Source: Diphasiastrum complanatum (Eukaryota > Streptophyta > Lycopodiopsida > Lycopodiales > Lycopodiaceae). From it: DNA of 64,000 nt. This document shows positions 48,900-62,275 of the stretch, one piece after another; position 1 is the stretch's first letter, and each line of letters opens with the position of its first letter. The stretch covers positions 28,359,746 through 28,423,745 of the forward strand of contig CM055112.1 in the NCBI GenBank assembly GCA_029204225.1. Direction: 5' to 3'. Both the position numbers and the translations under genes were made by a program. Below the pieces are notes generated by a model. The model saw only the letters and a list, made by a program, of their open reading frames with translations. It searched no databases and was not told where the DNA came from.

Positions 48900-51767
48900 G
48901 ACTCCCAAATATTTCACGTTACCACATGCAAAACCTCTAAGGATGCATTAGATTTGTTATCAAATCTCTATAAGACTCATGATGTAACCACTAGATTACA
49001 TCTTAGAAGGAATTACTCTTAGCATGTCTAATTCCACTGCCATCACTTCTCACATCAACAGCTTCAAGTCTTTATTGGATCAGTTGTCAGTTGTAGGATG
49101 TTCTATTTAAGATGATAATGTTGTAATGACCTTGCTTTCTTCCCTTCCAAAGTCATATGAGCACTTTGTGGTGATGATTTCCACACAACCCGACCTCACT
49201 CTTCAAAAGGTGATTGGTCACCTACTTCAAGGAGAAATACGGAGAAAGACTAGCAGCCTATCCATCAAAGACAAATCAATGGTTCTATACACCAAGAAGA
49301 AAGACTATTCCAAGGGAAAGAATCAAGTGCAGCAGCAACAACAGAAGCCTCACACTCAAGTTGAACATGGTGGATCACTCAAGAAGCTTTTCTACAAATA
49401 TTGCAAGAGAGCCGATCACGACATCAAGGAGTGTCGTATTCGGATCTACAACGAGGCAAACAAACAATAGCAGCAGTAGCAGCCAGACTCCTCCAACGCG
49501 GCGAAATTCAAGAAGCAAGATACACTTGTTAATGGCTTAGAACAACAGCAACGAAGACTATGATAGTTGGTACCTGGACAATGGCGCTACCCAACACATA
49601 ACCTCTCGCAATGAATGGTTTATTGAGTATGCACCTTACAGCAGAGATCAATTCATCCGTTACGTGCAGAACAGATCCAGCACCAAAGTTGTCAACAACA
49701 AAACTCCTCATGAAGTTTGACATGGGCACAAGCCTAGTGTCAGCCATTTAAAAATCTTTGGTAGTATATGTTTTGTTCACATTTCTAAATAGCTTAGAAA
49801 GAAGCTGGATCATAGGACAAATAAATGTATTTTCATTGTTATCTTGATGAACATAAAGTTTATAAAGTTTATGATCCATCCACCAATGTAGTATTTGTCT
49901 CTAGGGATGTAATATTTCAAAAACCTACATACTATGATTTTAAACAGCCATCAATAAATGATGTTATGTCATTTCATCCTATTTTATGTAGCATGGATCT
50001 TCCAACAATGATGGTTTTTTTACAAAATCTACAATTACAACTACAGATGCCGAGCAACTAATATTACCTGTCATCAGACCAGACCAAGCTAGCTCGAACA
50101 GATCTGGAGAAATTCAAGAAAAAATATCATCGCATCCTGGTCAACCAAACATCCGCAGAACCTCACAGACTAAGACAGTTCTTGAGAGGTATACACCTCA
50201 ATCATTATGGACTTCATTAGAAGAACCATAGAGCCATCTTGAAGCAATTAACTCCAAGGATGTTGTGGGCAAGAAGCTATAGAAAGTGAGTACAACTCAC
50301 TTTTGATGAATAAGACCTGGACATTGGTCGACTTCCCCACTCACAAGAGAGTTATCGACAACAAGTGCATCTTCAAGAAGAAGATTTGATGGTTCCATTG
50401 CTAAATGGAAAGCATGGCTGGTGGCTAAAGGATTCACTCAAGTCTAAGGAGTGAATTATCAAGAAATCTTTAGTCATGTCATCAAGATACAATCAATCAG
50501 GACTTTGATTGCGTTAGTAGCCGCAGAAGATCTTGAAATGCACCAAATGGATGTCAAGACATCATTTCTCAATGACAATGTCGAAGATGAGCTGTATACC
50601 TTTCAACCGACGGCCAAGAGCACAAAGTGTGCAAGCTGCACAAAGCAATCTATGATCTGAAACAGGCTGCAAGAACATGGTTCGATAGAATCAACTCTTA
50701 TCTCATTCAATTAGGATTTTCAAACAATTCAGCTAATTGTAATATTTATTCGAAGCATATAGGCATCAATTCAGCTCATGTAGCTCTTTACGTAGATTAT
50801 GCATTTATTTCGTCTAAGGACACTTCTCTGCTGCACACTACTAAGAGTGATCTGTCAAAGGAATTTGACATGACTGATTTAGGATCTATCCATTCTTTGC
50901 TAGGAATTCACATTATTAGAAATAGGTTTCAGAAGAATATCTATCTTAGCCAACAGACATATCTAAAAGACATTTTAGAAAAGTTTCATATGTTTGATTG
51001 CAAACCAATTGATATTCCAATGGATCTAAGTATAGTATTGACTAAACCTACTAGTGCTGATTCTGATAGTGAAGTGCTCAACATAGCGAAGTACCCTTAT
51101 CATTCACTAATAGGATCTTTGATGTATGCAATGTTGTGTACTAGAGCAGATTTAGCATACACTGTTAGCACGTTAAGTCAATACATGTCTAATCCTAGGA
51201 TCTCTCATTGGAAAGCATTAAAGAGAGTGATGAGATATATTCAGGAAAGTCTAAATCACATTTTGTGTTATGATGGAAATGCTATTAATCCACTCGTCCT
51301 GCGAGGGTATTCCAACTCAGATTGGGGAGGAACAGTCTCTACCAGAAAATCTACCTTCGGGTTCTATTTCTATCTGGTAGGGGGATTTCGTGGAACTCAA
51401 AGAAGCAGAAATCAGTTGCACTTTCTTCGACAAAGGCAGAGTACATCGTAACATGCCAAGCTTCAAAAGAAACTGTATGGATTAGGTTATTACTTCATGA
51501 ATTACATCACACGCAGTTCAATGCTACTACCATTCTGTGTGACAACTTGAGTTGTATTTCACTGTCACTAAATTTTAGATTTCATGGCAAATCTAAGCAC
51601 ATAGAAAGCTTTCTCAGGGCAAGTGATCCTTCAATATTGCTCCACAACAGAAATGGCTACAGACATCTTCACCAAAACGCTTCCTAGGATCAAGCATCAG
51701 AAGTTCTTCAACATGCTGAACCTTACGAAGATACCAAGGCACCAACCGTGACCTTAAGGGAGACTGT
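48900..51767 (+). pseudogene. Copia element with internal deletion of integrase
   Basis: Gag starts mid-domain (TSKDALDLLSNLYKTHDVTT) and has the Lys/Gln-rich tail and a knuckle YKYCKRADHDIKECR at 49410. The protease begins (WYLDNGATQHIT at 49570), then after about 30 codons the sequence jumps to the integrase C-terminal region (NKTPHEV, LKIFGSICFVHIS). The rest of protease, the zinc domain and the DDE core, about 1.2 kb, are missing. RT-RNase H follow with many frameshifts; LYVDYAFIS (50790) replaces YVDD. The 274-codon frame 50627-51451 covers the later RT and RNase H start. A polypurine-like TTAAGGGAGAC precedes the 3' LTR. Confidence 0.85.
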
Positions 51768-52824
51768 TGGAAATTAAGACCACAGTTGTCTCCTTAGAAT
51801 CACAATTTCAGACAGCCAATTCATTTGAAGAACGTCTACAACGGGCTTCCGAATGATCTCCAGCAAAGGGTAACCAATCATGTCATAATTTCAAGTTCAG
51901 ATGTTAAGTTTAATAACTTGAAGTCATTGAAGACTTGGCCATCTTCAAAGACTTCCACAAACTTGCATTTAGAACAAGTATGTAGAAATACATTACTTTT
52001 TCGACAATCTACAGGAATACACTGTGTGTCGGAACAGTCTGCGGAAATGAACTATGTTTTCCACAGTGTCGTCTTTTTTGTATTTTTCCGAAATGCTAAA
52101 CTAGCATAGCTCAACAGTTTAAACTATTTTCAACAGTTCAAAAGTTTAATTGTTTTCAACACCTTCGGCTTTTTTGCATTTTCTCAAAAAATGCGAAGAC
52201 AGAAAATTCCTGAAGGTCATCTATTTTCATTAGTTAAAAAAGACACATTCGCCTTTTTGAAAGCACCTTCGCCTTTTTAAGAGCACCTTCACCTTTTTTG
52301 CAAAATCTCGAAGAGAGAGAAAAATGCTGAAGGTCGTCTACTTTGAACGAGGGACGTTCCCAGCCACTTCCCAAATTTACGAAGTGAGAGAAAGCCACTT
52401 CTCCTAAAAAGCGAAGTGAGAGAATTTGCGACGCCCTCGTCCACGTCAACATTTCTTATGTGGTGACAGTATACACTATGTATAGTTGTCACAGAAGCCA
52501 TATACTTCCAAGTACAATGACTTACCTAATTAGGTGACAATCATTTATTGCAGTTAATACATGGACGCAATCTATAAATAGATCATCCCAGCACAGATTA
52601 CATGAGACGTTTCGTCCATAAGACGTATTATTTGAGCCTCTCAGTTACGCCGTCATTCTATTTGTAACTGCCATTGTTGTGCTTTAGTGTAATATAGTAG
52701 CAATACGCTTTTTATCTATGTATAATGTAGATGAATGCTTATTGTGATTTGAATGTACTCTATCACTGTTTGATCGCGCTTGTTTACTCACTCTGATCAG
52801 AACACGGACGTCTACGACTCCTCA
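51768..52824 (+). repeat. 3' LTR of the deleted Copia element
   Basis: It starts TGTTGGAAATTAAGACCACA directly after a polypurine tract. It contains a TATA box (CAATCTATAAATAGATC near 52570) expected of the LTR promoter. A related piece in reverse orientation is at 62276-62845. The right end is uncertain because no 5' LTR was found here. Confidence 0.6.
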
Positions 52825-54655
52825 GTTTCTAATTAGACGATAGCTGTCTTTGATGCCTGAGGAACTCGCGATATCATACTACTCTTTCCATCTATTTCAG
52901 AACTAAACTTCTCATTGAATCCATTTTTTAGTAATACCACACACACCATCTCTAATTTCTTCGGTGGACTGTACTCTTGTTTTGAGTATGAATTAGTTTT
53001 TAAGATCATGTTGAGCAATTAAGAACACTTAAAGGAGTGATTGTATTTTGCATAAGCTTTCTATTAGATTGTTTTTGCACTTAGCAGCTGATTGTAATGG
53101 GAGAGCTGTTCCGCAATATTCATGCTCTCTTCTCCGTTCGCGTTCTTCCACCTCCCTTGTCCCATCATTAACTGGACTCGACCATTGTGAAACGCCAGAG
53201 TGGGTAGTCCGCTGGAAAAAGCTGAAATACGCTGTCATGGTTAAGTCGCAAAATATGCACACCACTTTCGGTACTGTCTAGCGAAATACCTAGATCCAAA
53301 ATCTGGGAAACACTACTATCCAATGAATAGGACAACACGCGTAATGTATGCACCATGTCTCAATCGACTTGTCCCACCTAAAAGTATAGTATCTAGGGTG
53401 TCTAGGAAACAACCGCACAATCTTAATAGATGTATCCTTAGCAGTTATAGGTTGGACTTTAGCGGACACATGACCTAATCTCAAAGACTAAAATAGGTGT
53501 CTAGAAGTGAGATAACACCAAAAATGAGTTGGACCTCCTATGATGGGGAAAGAGGATCAGTTCCAACCCGCATGTAGTGATGTTTGCCCGTTGAGGCAGA
53601 GAGGACCTCCCTGCTACCACTTTTTCACCCCAAAGCTATATCAATACCTATGCCCGGGAGACATTCTACGTAGAACGCAACATTATGGGGAGTATAGTTA
53701 CTTTGAGGCATATGTGCTCACCGAAGACAGATGTTGGCATCTAATAGAAGCCATTTTTGTAAAGTACGCAGATATAACCCACCTCTTTCTATCAAGAGAA
53801 TTAGCGGTATGATCACCTAGATTGGCCAGTAGTACCAACCGAGACTAGGAACAAGACTTAGGAGGAGAACCGATACACAATATACCCATGTGATTGTACC
53901 GCTACTAGTTCACAGTTAGAGATAAGAATGATTTAGAGGTTAGAAGGGAGAAATTAGGCCTGGCAGGTCTAAAATACCCACAAACCATCTAGGTAGTTGT
54001 ATTTCTAAGGCCCCAAAAAACTCTAAGCAAATGGGGACCTTAATACTCGTGTATGGTCCAAACACCAAAATGGTAGGGATGTGTCCCAATCTCCCTTTAA
54101 GACCTAACATACCATATACCAACACCTCATATTTGATCATTACTATCCTAACTTGGGTTGAAGATACACCATCGTCAAAGAATTATATCCATGTTCGCAA
54201 ACGGTTGGAAGAAATCCTTAGAGCACTAGAGCCCTGCATCTTACCAATGGTGGACCTTGCAAGGACTCAGAATGTCATACTTTTAATACTATTCTAGAAG
54301 AACCAGTCTTGATAGTAGTGCCACACCTTTTCTGTTCGAGAGGATGATCTTAGTATTGTACCAAGACCAAGTTGACTGAAACGAAACCTACCCTCTTTCT
54401 ACCATGCTTCTGGAAGCTTGAAAACTTCCATTGGCTGGAGGAGCACAGAGCAATCGAACGAGCCACCAGGGTTGGAAGCAGTTGTCCTCAGTCCCTACCG
54501 TAAGGGCATTGTGGGCCCTTTTCCTTTTATGGCTTTCTAAGGAAATCAACCCCACATCCAAAAAATCCCTAATAGTATTTCTGTAGACTGTGCGACAATG
54601 CGAGTAAAAATTCAGCAACATGTATGGAAACAGATTAACATAGGATTTAGGAGAG
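52825..54655. other. Region with short broken ORFs, nothing recognised
   Basis: Several short plus-strand frames (for example at 53048-53281 and 53540-53812) have protein-like composition but no family resemblance and are separated by stops. They could be a decayed gene or element. Confidence 0.3.
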
Positions 54656-54659
54656 TAGA

Positions 54660-55395
54660 GGAGATAAATCTAACACCGCTACTTAATGTGGATACGTGAA
54701 TGCCTTGATCTTAAGACTAAGCAATGCACAAAATTTGTTGTGTGCATTAACGCTTAATGCCTTTGTAAATACATCTGCAACCATATCATGTGTTCGGTAG
54801 TACGTTAAGCTTACCTCTCTGTCGAGAACCTTACTTCTCACATCGTGATATCGAATCTCGATGTGCTTATTCCTAGAGTGAAATCTAGGATTGGTCGATA
54901 AGGCAATGGCACTCTAATTATCACAAAACATAATTGTAGGAGTGTATTGATTCAGACTAATATTAGACAATAAATTTCTCAACCAAATTGCTTCTTTATA
55001 AGATTGAGAAGCAGCAATATACTCTACTTCTATAGATGAAAGAGCAATAGAGGTTTGCTTACGACTGTTCCAAGATATAGGACCATCGTCGAAGAAGAAT
55101 GTAAATCTAGATGTGGACTTACGATTATCTAGATCTCTTCTTCAGCTTGCATATGAATACCCACTCAGCTGATGAAGATTGTCACTATTGACTTCTCCAT
55201 AGCAAATGCACTAGTCCATGGTAGCTCGAATATACCTCATAACTCTCATGAGAGCTTTCCAATGGGTAATTTCAAGATTAGACATGACTTGGCTGACTGA
55301 GCTTGTTGCAAAAGCTATATCAGGTCTTGTGCAGACCATTGCATACATGAGAGATCCAAGTATCGATCGATAAAGATACTCTCTCATTTGCTAGT
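54660..55395 (-). pseudogene. Copia RT-RNase H remnant
   Basis: The minus strand from 55395 reads YAMVCTRPDIAFATSSVSQV, THWKALMRVMRYIRAT, STSRFTFFFDDGPISWNSRK, QTSIALSSIEVEYIAASQ, STNPRFHSRNKHIEIRYHDV and ADVFTKAL. This is the Copia RNase H domain and polyprotein end, with a few stops. RT, integrase and gag are absent upstream. Confidence 0.8.
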
Positions 55396-55439
55396 TAGAA
55401 TTAAAGTAGAAGTACTGTGTTACTATATTGTGGCTCCTA

Positions 55440-56648
55440 TCAGTGGATAAAAATCAGTTGGCCTCACCACGAGGCGAGTCGACGGGACACGCGTCCCGTC
55501 AACGACAACCTGGGCCATGCATGGGCTGCCATAATGAAGAACTATATGTACAGTGTATTTGGGTTTTGAGAAATATAGTTGCTACATGAGCTTGGTGTGG
55601 AGAGTGCTTTTTGTCTGTGTTATTGTGTAGCATGATCTGTAATCCTATTTGAAGCAAATTCTAAGTTGGTATCAGAGTCGTACAAGGAGTGTACACAATA
55701 CATCATCGCCATTGAACAGAGCTTTGGGAGAGAAGTCTTCGGAGAGTTCAGGCAAAAAGTGAAGCACTGGTGCACAACTTCTAGCATATAGAGGCTTGCC
55801 AAGCTTGGAACTGTGAGAGGATTCAGAGACAGGACTTGTCAGTTGAATCTAAAAAGTGGAGAGGCGGAATTTTGAAAATTTCGTAAAGAAGTTGCTTGGT
55901 GTTTTTGATTGGTGTGCATTCATTTGAACACCGTTTGACAAACGAATTGAAGCAGTACAGAGGTGAAGGATTGGCCTATCAAAGAGCTATAAACAGCCAG
56001 CCAAGTTCAATATTTCCAAGGAAAACTTTGGCCTAGGATTTGGAAGCACAAAAGCTTGGATTTTGAGCTGTAGGAGACCAATTCTGAAGCAAAAAGCATG
56101 CTGGTGGGTGCCTTGGTGCTAGCATAAGAATTTCCAAAGGCCATGACCACCCGTGAAGAGCTAAAGGAATTGGAATAGATCCAAGGTGGCAGCCATAGCT
56201 GGTGAGAAGAATCTTTTAAGGGAGGAGAGAGGTTGTGGAGGCCGTGAGGAAAGGTCGCGCGCCCTTACCCGAGTGGGTACTCAACATATAAAGGGGTGTA
56301 GTATCTGGAGGGCAGTCCATCAGCGTGCTAGACGAACTGAACCATCAAATTCGACTTCATGACAATCAACGGCCTTGATGAATAGCTCGGGGGCGATCTG
56401 GACCGTAGGATGTGAATGGCCATTGGATTGCCTTAAACCACCAAGAATTTCAATTGAAGGGGCCTGAAGAGCAAAAGGCATTTCAACTTCAGTAAAAATT
56501 TTCAAACTAAACACAATTAGACCAGATATATGCTATGTTGTTGGTATTGTTAGTTAGTTTATGGCAGCATTTTGATGGGCTACCACCAAGACCTTCATAG
56601 AATCATTAATCTCTCCAGTCTATCTCACTCTCAACTCTAAATATGTAA
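55440..56648 (+). mobile_element. LTR end, primer site and leader of another LTR element
   Basis: TGGTATCAGAGTCG at 55664 is a tRNA-iMet primer-binding site. The preceding ~220 bp, ending near GCAAATTCTAAG, would be the end of a 5' LTR. The following 900 bp has no readable gag but leads to the retropepsin remnant at 56649. The left LTR boundary is not identified. Confidence 0.5.
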
Positions 56649-56790
56649 AATGCTTGAGTCGAGGTCTCATTGACACTGGCACCACACATTCAGGTATTGT
56701 TTATTGCTTCATTCCTTACCAATCTGACTTTCCTTTATCAGACACCAATCTTGTCCCTTTTGTAATAGTAACGTTGAAAGCCATGCTTGA
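56649..56790 (+). pseudogene. Retropepsin-like remnant
   Basis: A short frame reads KCLSRGLIDTGTTHSGIVYC, matching the LIDTGA(T/S)HSF motif of the aspartic protease in Gypsy elements (active site D-T-G). Downstream residues (SDTNLVPF) are compatible, then stops follow. Confidence 0.55.
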
Positions 56791-56899
56791 ATGCATTTCC
56801 TCTTATTGAAATATTCTTAGAGTGTTAAATTTGCTCATATTAAAAAGACTTTCCTACTTGAAGACAATTCCTTAAATATGGTGGCATATATAATGATGA

Positions 56900-59440
56900 C
56901 CAATGCTTGGGAAAACTGACAAAGTATGGGAATGGAGTAGACATAATTTCTCAAAAATTGATACCATAAATATTTTATGTAAACATATAGACCTTTCTAT
57001 AAGTAATGGTCTTCAAAAAATTGAAAAGCTTTACATGTTTTTTAAGGATTACTTAAAAGAGGTTTTCCGAGCACTTGTGATGATCCACTTCTGCGGACTT
57101 AATGTAGGACATTTTTGTTTTGGGATTAATATAATGCATGAAACTTGATTATTTTATCTGGAGACAAGTTATGGATCTCAATCCTGAGATGCAATTTTGA
57201 TAACTAGATGCCTTCGTGTGAGAAGTGATTTTTTTTTTGTTGGGCTCAATCCCCTTGCTTTAGACATGATTTGGCATTGTTTTCACTTGATTGTATGTAA
57301 ACTTTTCTAAAATAAACTAGTATCGATATGAAAATTAAAACCAATTTGAAGAATTCTTTCTCAAGATAATGAATTTACAAAGTTCATCAACCAACCATGG
57401 GGTTTATAAAAAAGTAACCAATCAATTTTGTAAGGGGCACACAGCTAATTAGAAGTATTAGTCTCCAATTTAAAAATTTTTAACAAGGAGTTGTTTCCCT
57501 AAGAGGCGAAAGGGCCTTCGGACGAGGGCGGAGGTTGAGGACAAAGGTCCTTTCGAAGATAGAAGGGTCAGTAAGGGACGAAAAGTCCTAGGACACATAC
57601 CTCCTCTTTTATGAAAACAATTTTCATTAACTTTTCTTATAATTTTTTTTAGTACATCTTCCAATTTGTTTTCACCATGCACCTTCATACATTCAAAAGG
57701 GGCATATAAAAAGATTTTGCACACATGGGGACGGATGACTAAGTGTGTTTGCTTTTTGAAAAGAAATGGTTTTAACATGGACATCAAAGTGAAATACTGG
57801 CTGGCACAAAATGATTGGAAAAGAAGGGCCCACTCTTGTGGGTGGTGTTGGTCCATGTACAATCAATGTAAACCGGGCTTTCATGCGTGAAGCATGGACA
57901 TTTGCTCTCTGGTGGCGTATTTTTGGAAGTGCGTGAAATGAAAGCAGAGAGAACTATTCAATGCGCGTATTTAATGAGTTCAGATTGTTCAACGATGCAT
58001 TTCTCGAAGAAAGCGATCTAGCTTTTGAGCTTTTGAGGGATCCCGGAGTAGTCGTAGTTTGATTTCAGACGACTTACCTACCAAGACTTCAAGGAGTCTT
58101 AGGACAGAGACAGAAAGGGCAGGCCCCCCGCAGTATAAGTGCTTAGTCAGTCGCACCAGACAACAGATCACGTTCGGGGTTGTGCATAAAATAATGAAGC
58201 GCATATGAGTTTTTTGTTCTCACTTTCAGATTTCCATATCTGATTGATGGCAGTTGGAAAGAGAGTTTTTTTTTTTTGGGTAATTGGCATTCACATGAAT
58301 TTTAAGCATTTTTGAGATGAATATTATTTTACGTACTATAGGGCCTGAATCGTTTTCCGCTTTGAAAATATTTTATGCTTTGAAAAGTATTGCCCATTAA
58401 CCGGTCGAGGCAGGGCTCTAGAAAACTCCAAATGCAACAGTGTAGACCCAATGTTGTCCACAAACATCCAGTTCAACACTCCAAACCCCACGCGATAGAA
58501 TGCTGCAAATGTTGACACTCCATAACGCTCTACATCCAACGTGCTGACATAATTGATCCCCAAGCAGCTCATGGCCTCTACCACTTGTTGTTCGAGTCCT
58601 AGATTATTTGTGGTAATGGACCTCGCAATGGACATTACCTAGTATATATCACCCAATATCAAAATATTTGGTCTTTTTCTTATTATATTAGGTGACTCCA
58701 TAGTGTCAAAATATTTTCTATTTTAGATTCCAACCTTGTAACCATAAAACATGATGTATTTTGTGAAAAAAATCAGCATGATGTCAAATTGAAGTTAAAA
58801 AGAGACATGATGCGCTAGTTCCATGGCATTGTTCTAGAAAGATAACAAATTATAGGAATGGAACCATCATCATCAATCATAAAATTCGATATCATAGTAT
58901 TCCAAGGGTGATGGTCCCAACATTTCACCAAGTGTTGTGCCCAAAATATGATATCCAAGTAGCAATATGAACATATAGGCATGTCAAGATGAAAAGACGA
59001 TGTAAGTGTTGATAAAATGCAACTAAACTTAAGAAGTGATGATTAAGTAAATATAGCTAAATTTCAAACAAGTCCCATATCCATAGAAATTGCAACCCAA
59101 GTACTCGTTAGTTTGATGCACGTGTTAACAAAAGGTGCTTAGATTCAAATCAAATTTGAAACCAGCATGCCAACCGTGATATCAAATTTGATATAAAGAG
59201 ATGGATCTTAGTTTTTCGTAGTTCAATTAATGCATGGGTCGAAACCAACTTTGACCCGCCCAAGTTAAGTTTTGACCTAGGTACTAGGAGAGCCAAAATT
59301 GAAAGGTTAGATGGTCTTTCTAACAATTGATGATAGCTCCCCAAAATATGCTATTATCTAAAGATAGCAAAATATACATGAGGCACATATTCAAGGAAGG
59401 CCAATTGAGAAGAAAGCATTTTATCCAACATATTATATAT
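56900..59440. other. Intergenic DNA with unassigned ORFs
   Basis: No family is recognised. Two minus-strand frames stand out: 57862-57470 and 58635-58336. The latter (MSIARSITTNNLGLEQQVVE, then FYRVGFGVLNWMFVD) has gene-like composition and may be a single exon. A G/A-rich stretch near 57490-57560 is low complexity. From 58640 on the DNA is AT-rich. Confidence 0.3.
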
Positions 59441-59454
59441 CATCTATCTTAGTG

Positions 59455-59690
59455 AGATGGGTTGGGTAGAGTGGTTAATAGTAGCCAGGAAGGCACATGC
59501 TAGTTGTTAATAGTAGCCATGAAGGCACATGCTCAAATCCCACCTATTTGAGAATTCGGGGCATTGTGCTCCGAACTCTAGGGGACTTGGCTTGGCCTTA
59601 TTTGTAAACATTGTATATAAGCACCTATTGATATCCTTAATTGTACTAAGTAGCTCACATTTCAAATAAAAAAATTAAGATATCAAAATA
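59455..59690 (+). mobile_element. Probable tRNA-derived SINE
   Basis: TGGGTAGAGTGG at 59463-59474 fits the pol III A box and GCTCAAATCC at 59531-59540 fits the B box. A 32-bp tandem duplication (TTAATAGTAGCCA at 59475 and 59507) lies between them. Without it the boxes would be about 36 bp apart, as in tRNA genes. The element ends in an A-rich tail (AAATAAAAAAATTAAG). It lacks a cloverleaf-forming tRNA body. Confidence 0.6.
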
Positions 59691-59744
59691 TTTTTCAAAG
59701 AATTAGAACAATCTAAACGTATCTTTTCAATGAAGCCCATTTTT

Positions 59745-61683
59745 TGCTAGTCCTCTATCATGGTGACATACCGGGACGACATGAAGGCCGCCCTATAGTA
59801 AAGCCGAGCCATCATTTCATGGTCTTCTTCAAACTGGAGGGCCACGTTGGGATTGATCCTTATTGGATCCAAGCCGCGATCCCAAAAACATTCTTGATGC
59901 ATCAAAAAGGCCATAGATTGGCAATACTCGGCGCTTTCTCGTACACACAGATTAGCGTTGGTCTTATACTTGTGCCCAAAATCTAACAATTGTAATCTTA
60001 GGTTGTCCAAGTAGATATTTCTTGAGATTCCTGGAATCACCGTCCAGTTTACCATTTCGACCCGTGATTACTCTGCTGGCCAGGGATTTCTTCGTTTGAG
60101 CGGCATATAAAAAGGATCAATTCTCTTCCATGCCGGCGCCCTCTGGTATTCTTGCAAACGCCTGCCATCCCTTAGGATTTTGTTCCGCCACTCAGGTTGT
60201 GGTTGCAGTTTAGCTATGATCTCGGCCCTACTGGACTACCGACTTTGATCAATTTCTTCTTGGCCGCCCCTCCTATTGTGTAAATACTTCCTTTCGAACC
60301 TTTCGGATTCTTTGGTATCCGCCATATTACTCCTGGGCCTGGTAGGTGAGGCTGCCCTACGTTGCTGTGGTGGCCTTGCCAAGTAGTCATCCAGGGCCTT
60401 AGTGCCCGTATTGCTTTCTTTGGCTCGCTCGCTTGTGGATGGCTCAACTGCGCCCGTATTTGGCCTGGGCAAGAATCTTCTAGTTTCTGACGGATCTGCC
60501 AGGAAGTCATCATCACCACCAATGTCAGTGGAGAGTCAGGGATGGAGTGATCAGGGGAGAGAGGCACATGAATGACAGGTTTAGAAGGAGGCGGGTTTAA
60601 CAAGTTGTACGTCGCACTGGGGGAGCTCAACTATTGTAGAAACTCGTTCCGTCAGGCTTTGTATGTAGCAGCTGGACCTTTAGATGGGCCCAATAATTTG
60701 CTAGGAGGTGGTGGAGAGGGGGAGGGTGAAGAGACAGGGTAGGTGGGAATGAATGTTTCAGAAAAGTTAAATGCAGAATAAGAAGAGGGTACAAAGGTAG
60801 GAGGGGGAGGGAAAAAGCGTTTTCCTTGCCACCCGATCTCAAACTACCACCTAATGGTTGGGTTCGCCTTATTATAAGCTCCATCATCTCCATCATCGTT
60901 CCGTGGTTTTTTCATAGAAGCACCTGCTTGGGCCTTGCACGCCATGTCCCACAGTTGGTTCACCTTGTCCAAGACTTGCTGCAGGGCCTTTGTTATTTCT
61001 TCGAGTTGCTTCTAGGACTCAAGGATGATCTTTTCCTGTTTGGCCACAACATTTTCAAGATTCTTTTTCTCGGCTTCTCATTCCTGAATTAGCCACACAT
61101 ACTTTTCCATCCGGATGGCTGTGGCCTGTGGGGCCTGGAACTGTACATCCTTAGGCTTAACCAAAGGGGCATCAACTGTCATTGCACCTGACGATCTATC
61201 TCGCGCTTGGTCGATCTGGGCCATCTGGTGCTTCAGTTGTTGTTGGACCTCTTTCAATTTTATCTTCTGCCCGGCCATCACGGATCTTATTTCTTACGCC
61301 TCTTTCTCCTTTTCTTTGGCCAACTTTTGTTGATGTGCGATCTCTTGGTTCTGCTACTGGGCCTTATTTTCGAGCACGTGGTGTTGGCTTACCAACCAAT
61401 GCATATGGTAGCTCATTTCGGATAGGCTGGTCATTGAGCGCTTAGCTACTTCACAGAGATTTTTAGGGTCGGTGTTGGTTGGGTATTGATCGGGGGTATG
61501 AGTTGGTGATGTTAGTCCAAAGAATAGACGTTGTGGAGGGAATGAGGGTGGGAGTGGAGGGAGTGGAGGGAGTGGAGAGACAATGTTAGTAGAAATAGTG
61601 GTGGCAGTGGTGGTGGTTACTGGAGGGGTCAAACTTCCTCCTGACTGATCCGCTTCCTTGGTTTCATCATCATTGAATTTCAT
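59745..61683 (-). pseudogene. Decayed retroelement-type ORF, Pro-rich plus coiled coil
   Basis: Read downward from 61683: a Pro/Thr-rich N-terminus, a helical segment ending HHVLENKAQ, a coiled coil (AGQKIKLKEVQQQLKHQMAQ, 61260-61080, continuing after a stop in EKKNLENVVAKQEK), a second Pro/Ser-rich linker, and a C-terminal helical domain at 60055-59745. The motif ALQFEEDHEMMARLYYRAAF there is shared with 4400-4450. Stops and frameshifts interrupt it. Same domain order as the 1979-4690 relic, in opposite orientation. Function unknown; probably a retroelement protein. Confidence 0.45.
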
Positions 61684-61699
61684 CAGATTAGCAGCATCA

Positions 61700-62275
61700 A
61701 AGTATCGTGATGTGTCCTTGAGAGTATGGACTTGCTGGGCCTGTGGTTGTTGAGCCGCTCCCGTGTCTTGGGGAAATGATGGATGACTGTCACAATGGAT
61801 TGGACTTCATAGATGAATGCAACATCCATCAATTTCTTAATATCTTCATCGATCCGCTTGTGATAAACATGGTTACTTCTGTACGGCAGTTGGATTAACC
61901 CCAATCTTCTTCGTTGCTTCTCGAACAAGGCTTTACTTAGTGGATTTGTAAAGATATCAATTGTCATTTCCTCTATGGGTATGAAGACTGTCTTCAGTAT
62001 CTTCTTCTCGACTAAGGCTCGAATCACATGATACTTGATAGCTATATGCTTCATTTTCGAGTGAAATACAAGATCTTTCATAAGATAGATTGCTGAAGTG
62101 TTATCCATTAACAAGACATAAGGTTCAGAACTAGATTCATCAAATCTTTCCAATATTTGTTTAATCAAGACCAGCTCGGTTGCCATCTTGGCTGCTGCTA
62201 CATATTCCGCTTCACATGAAGATTGAGCTACTGTTGTTTGCTTTTTGTTCTTTCAGAGTATGGCTGCGCCATATA
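61700..62275 (-). pseudogene. Copia RNase H fragment fused to a Gypsy RT-like piece
   Basis: From 62275 the minus strand encodes the Copia RNase H end: QTTVAQSSCEAEYVAAAKMA, LLMDNTSAIYLMKDLVFHSK and IDIFTNPLSKALFEKQRRRL. After LGLIQL the frame continues as YRSNHVYHKRIDEDIKKLMD and VAFIYEVQ, which resembles the start of Gypsy reverse transcriptases (K-x2-(I/L)-D-K-L-L-x-x-G-F-I). The frame is open for 167 codons across the join at about 61870. The Copia part is firm; the Gypsy assignment is tentative. Confidence 0.65.
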
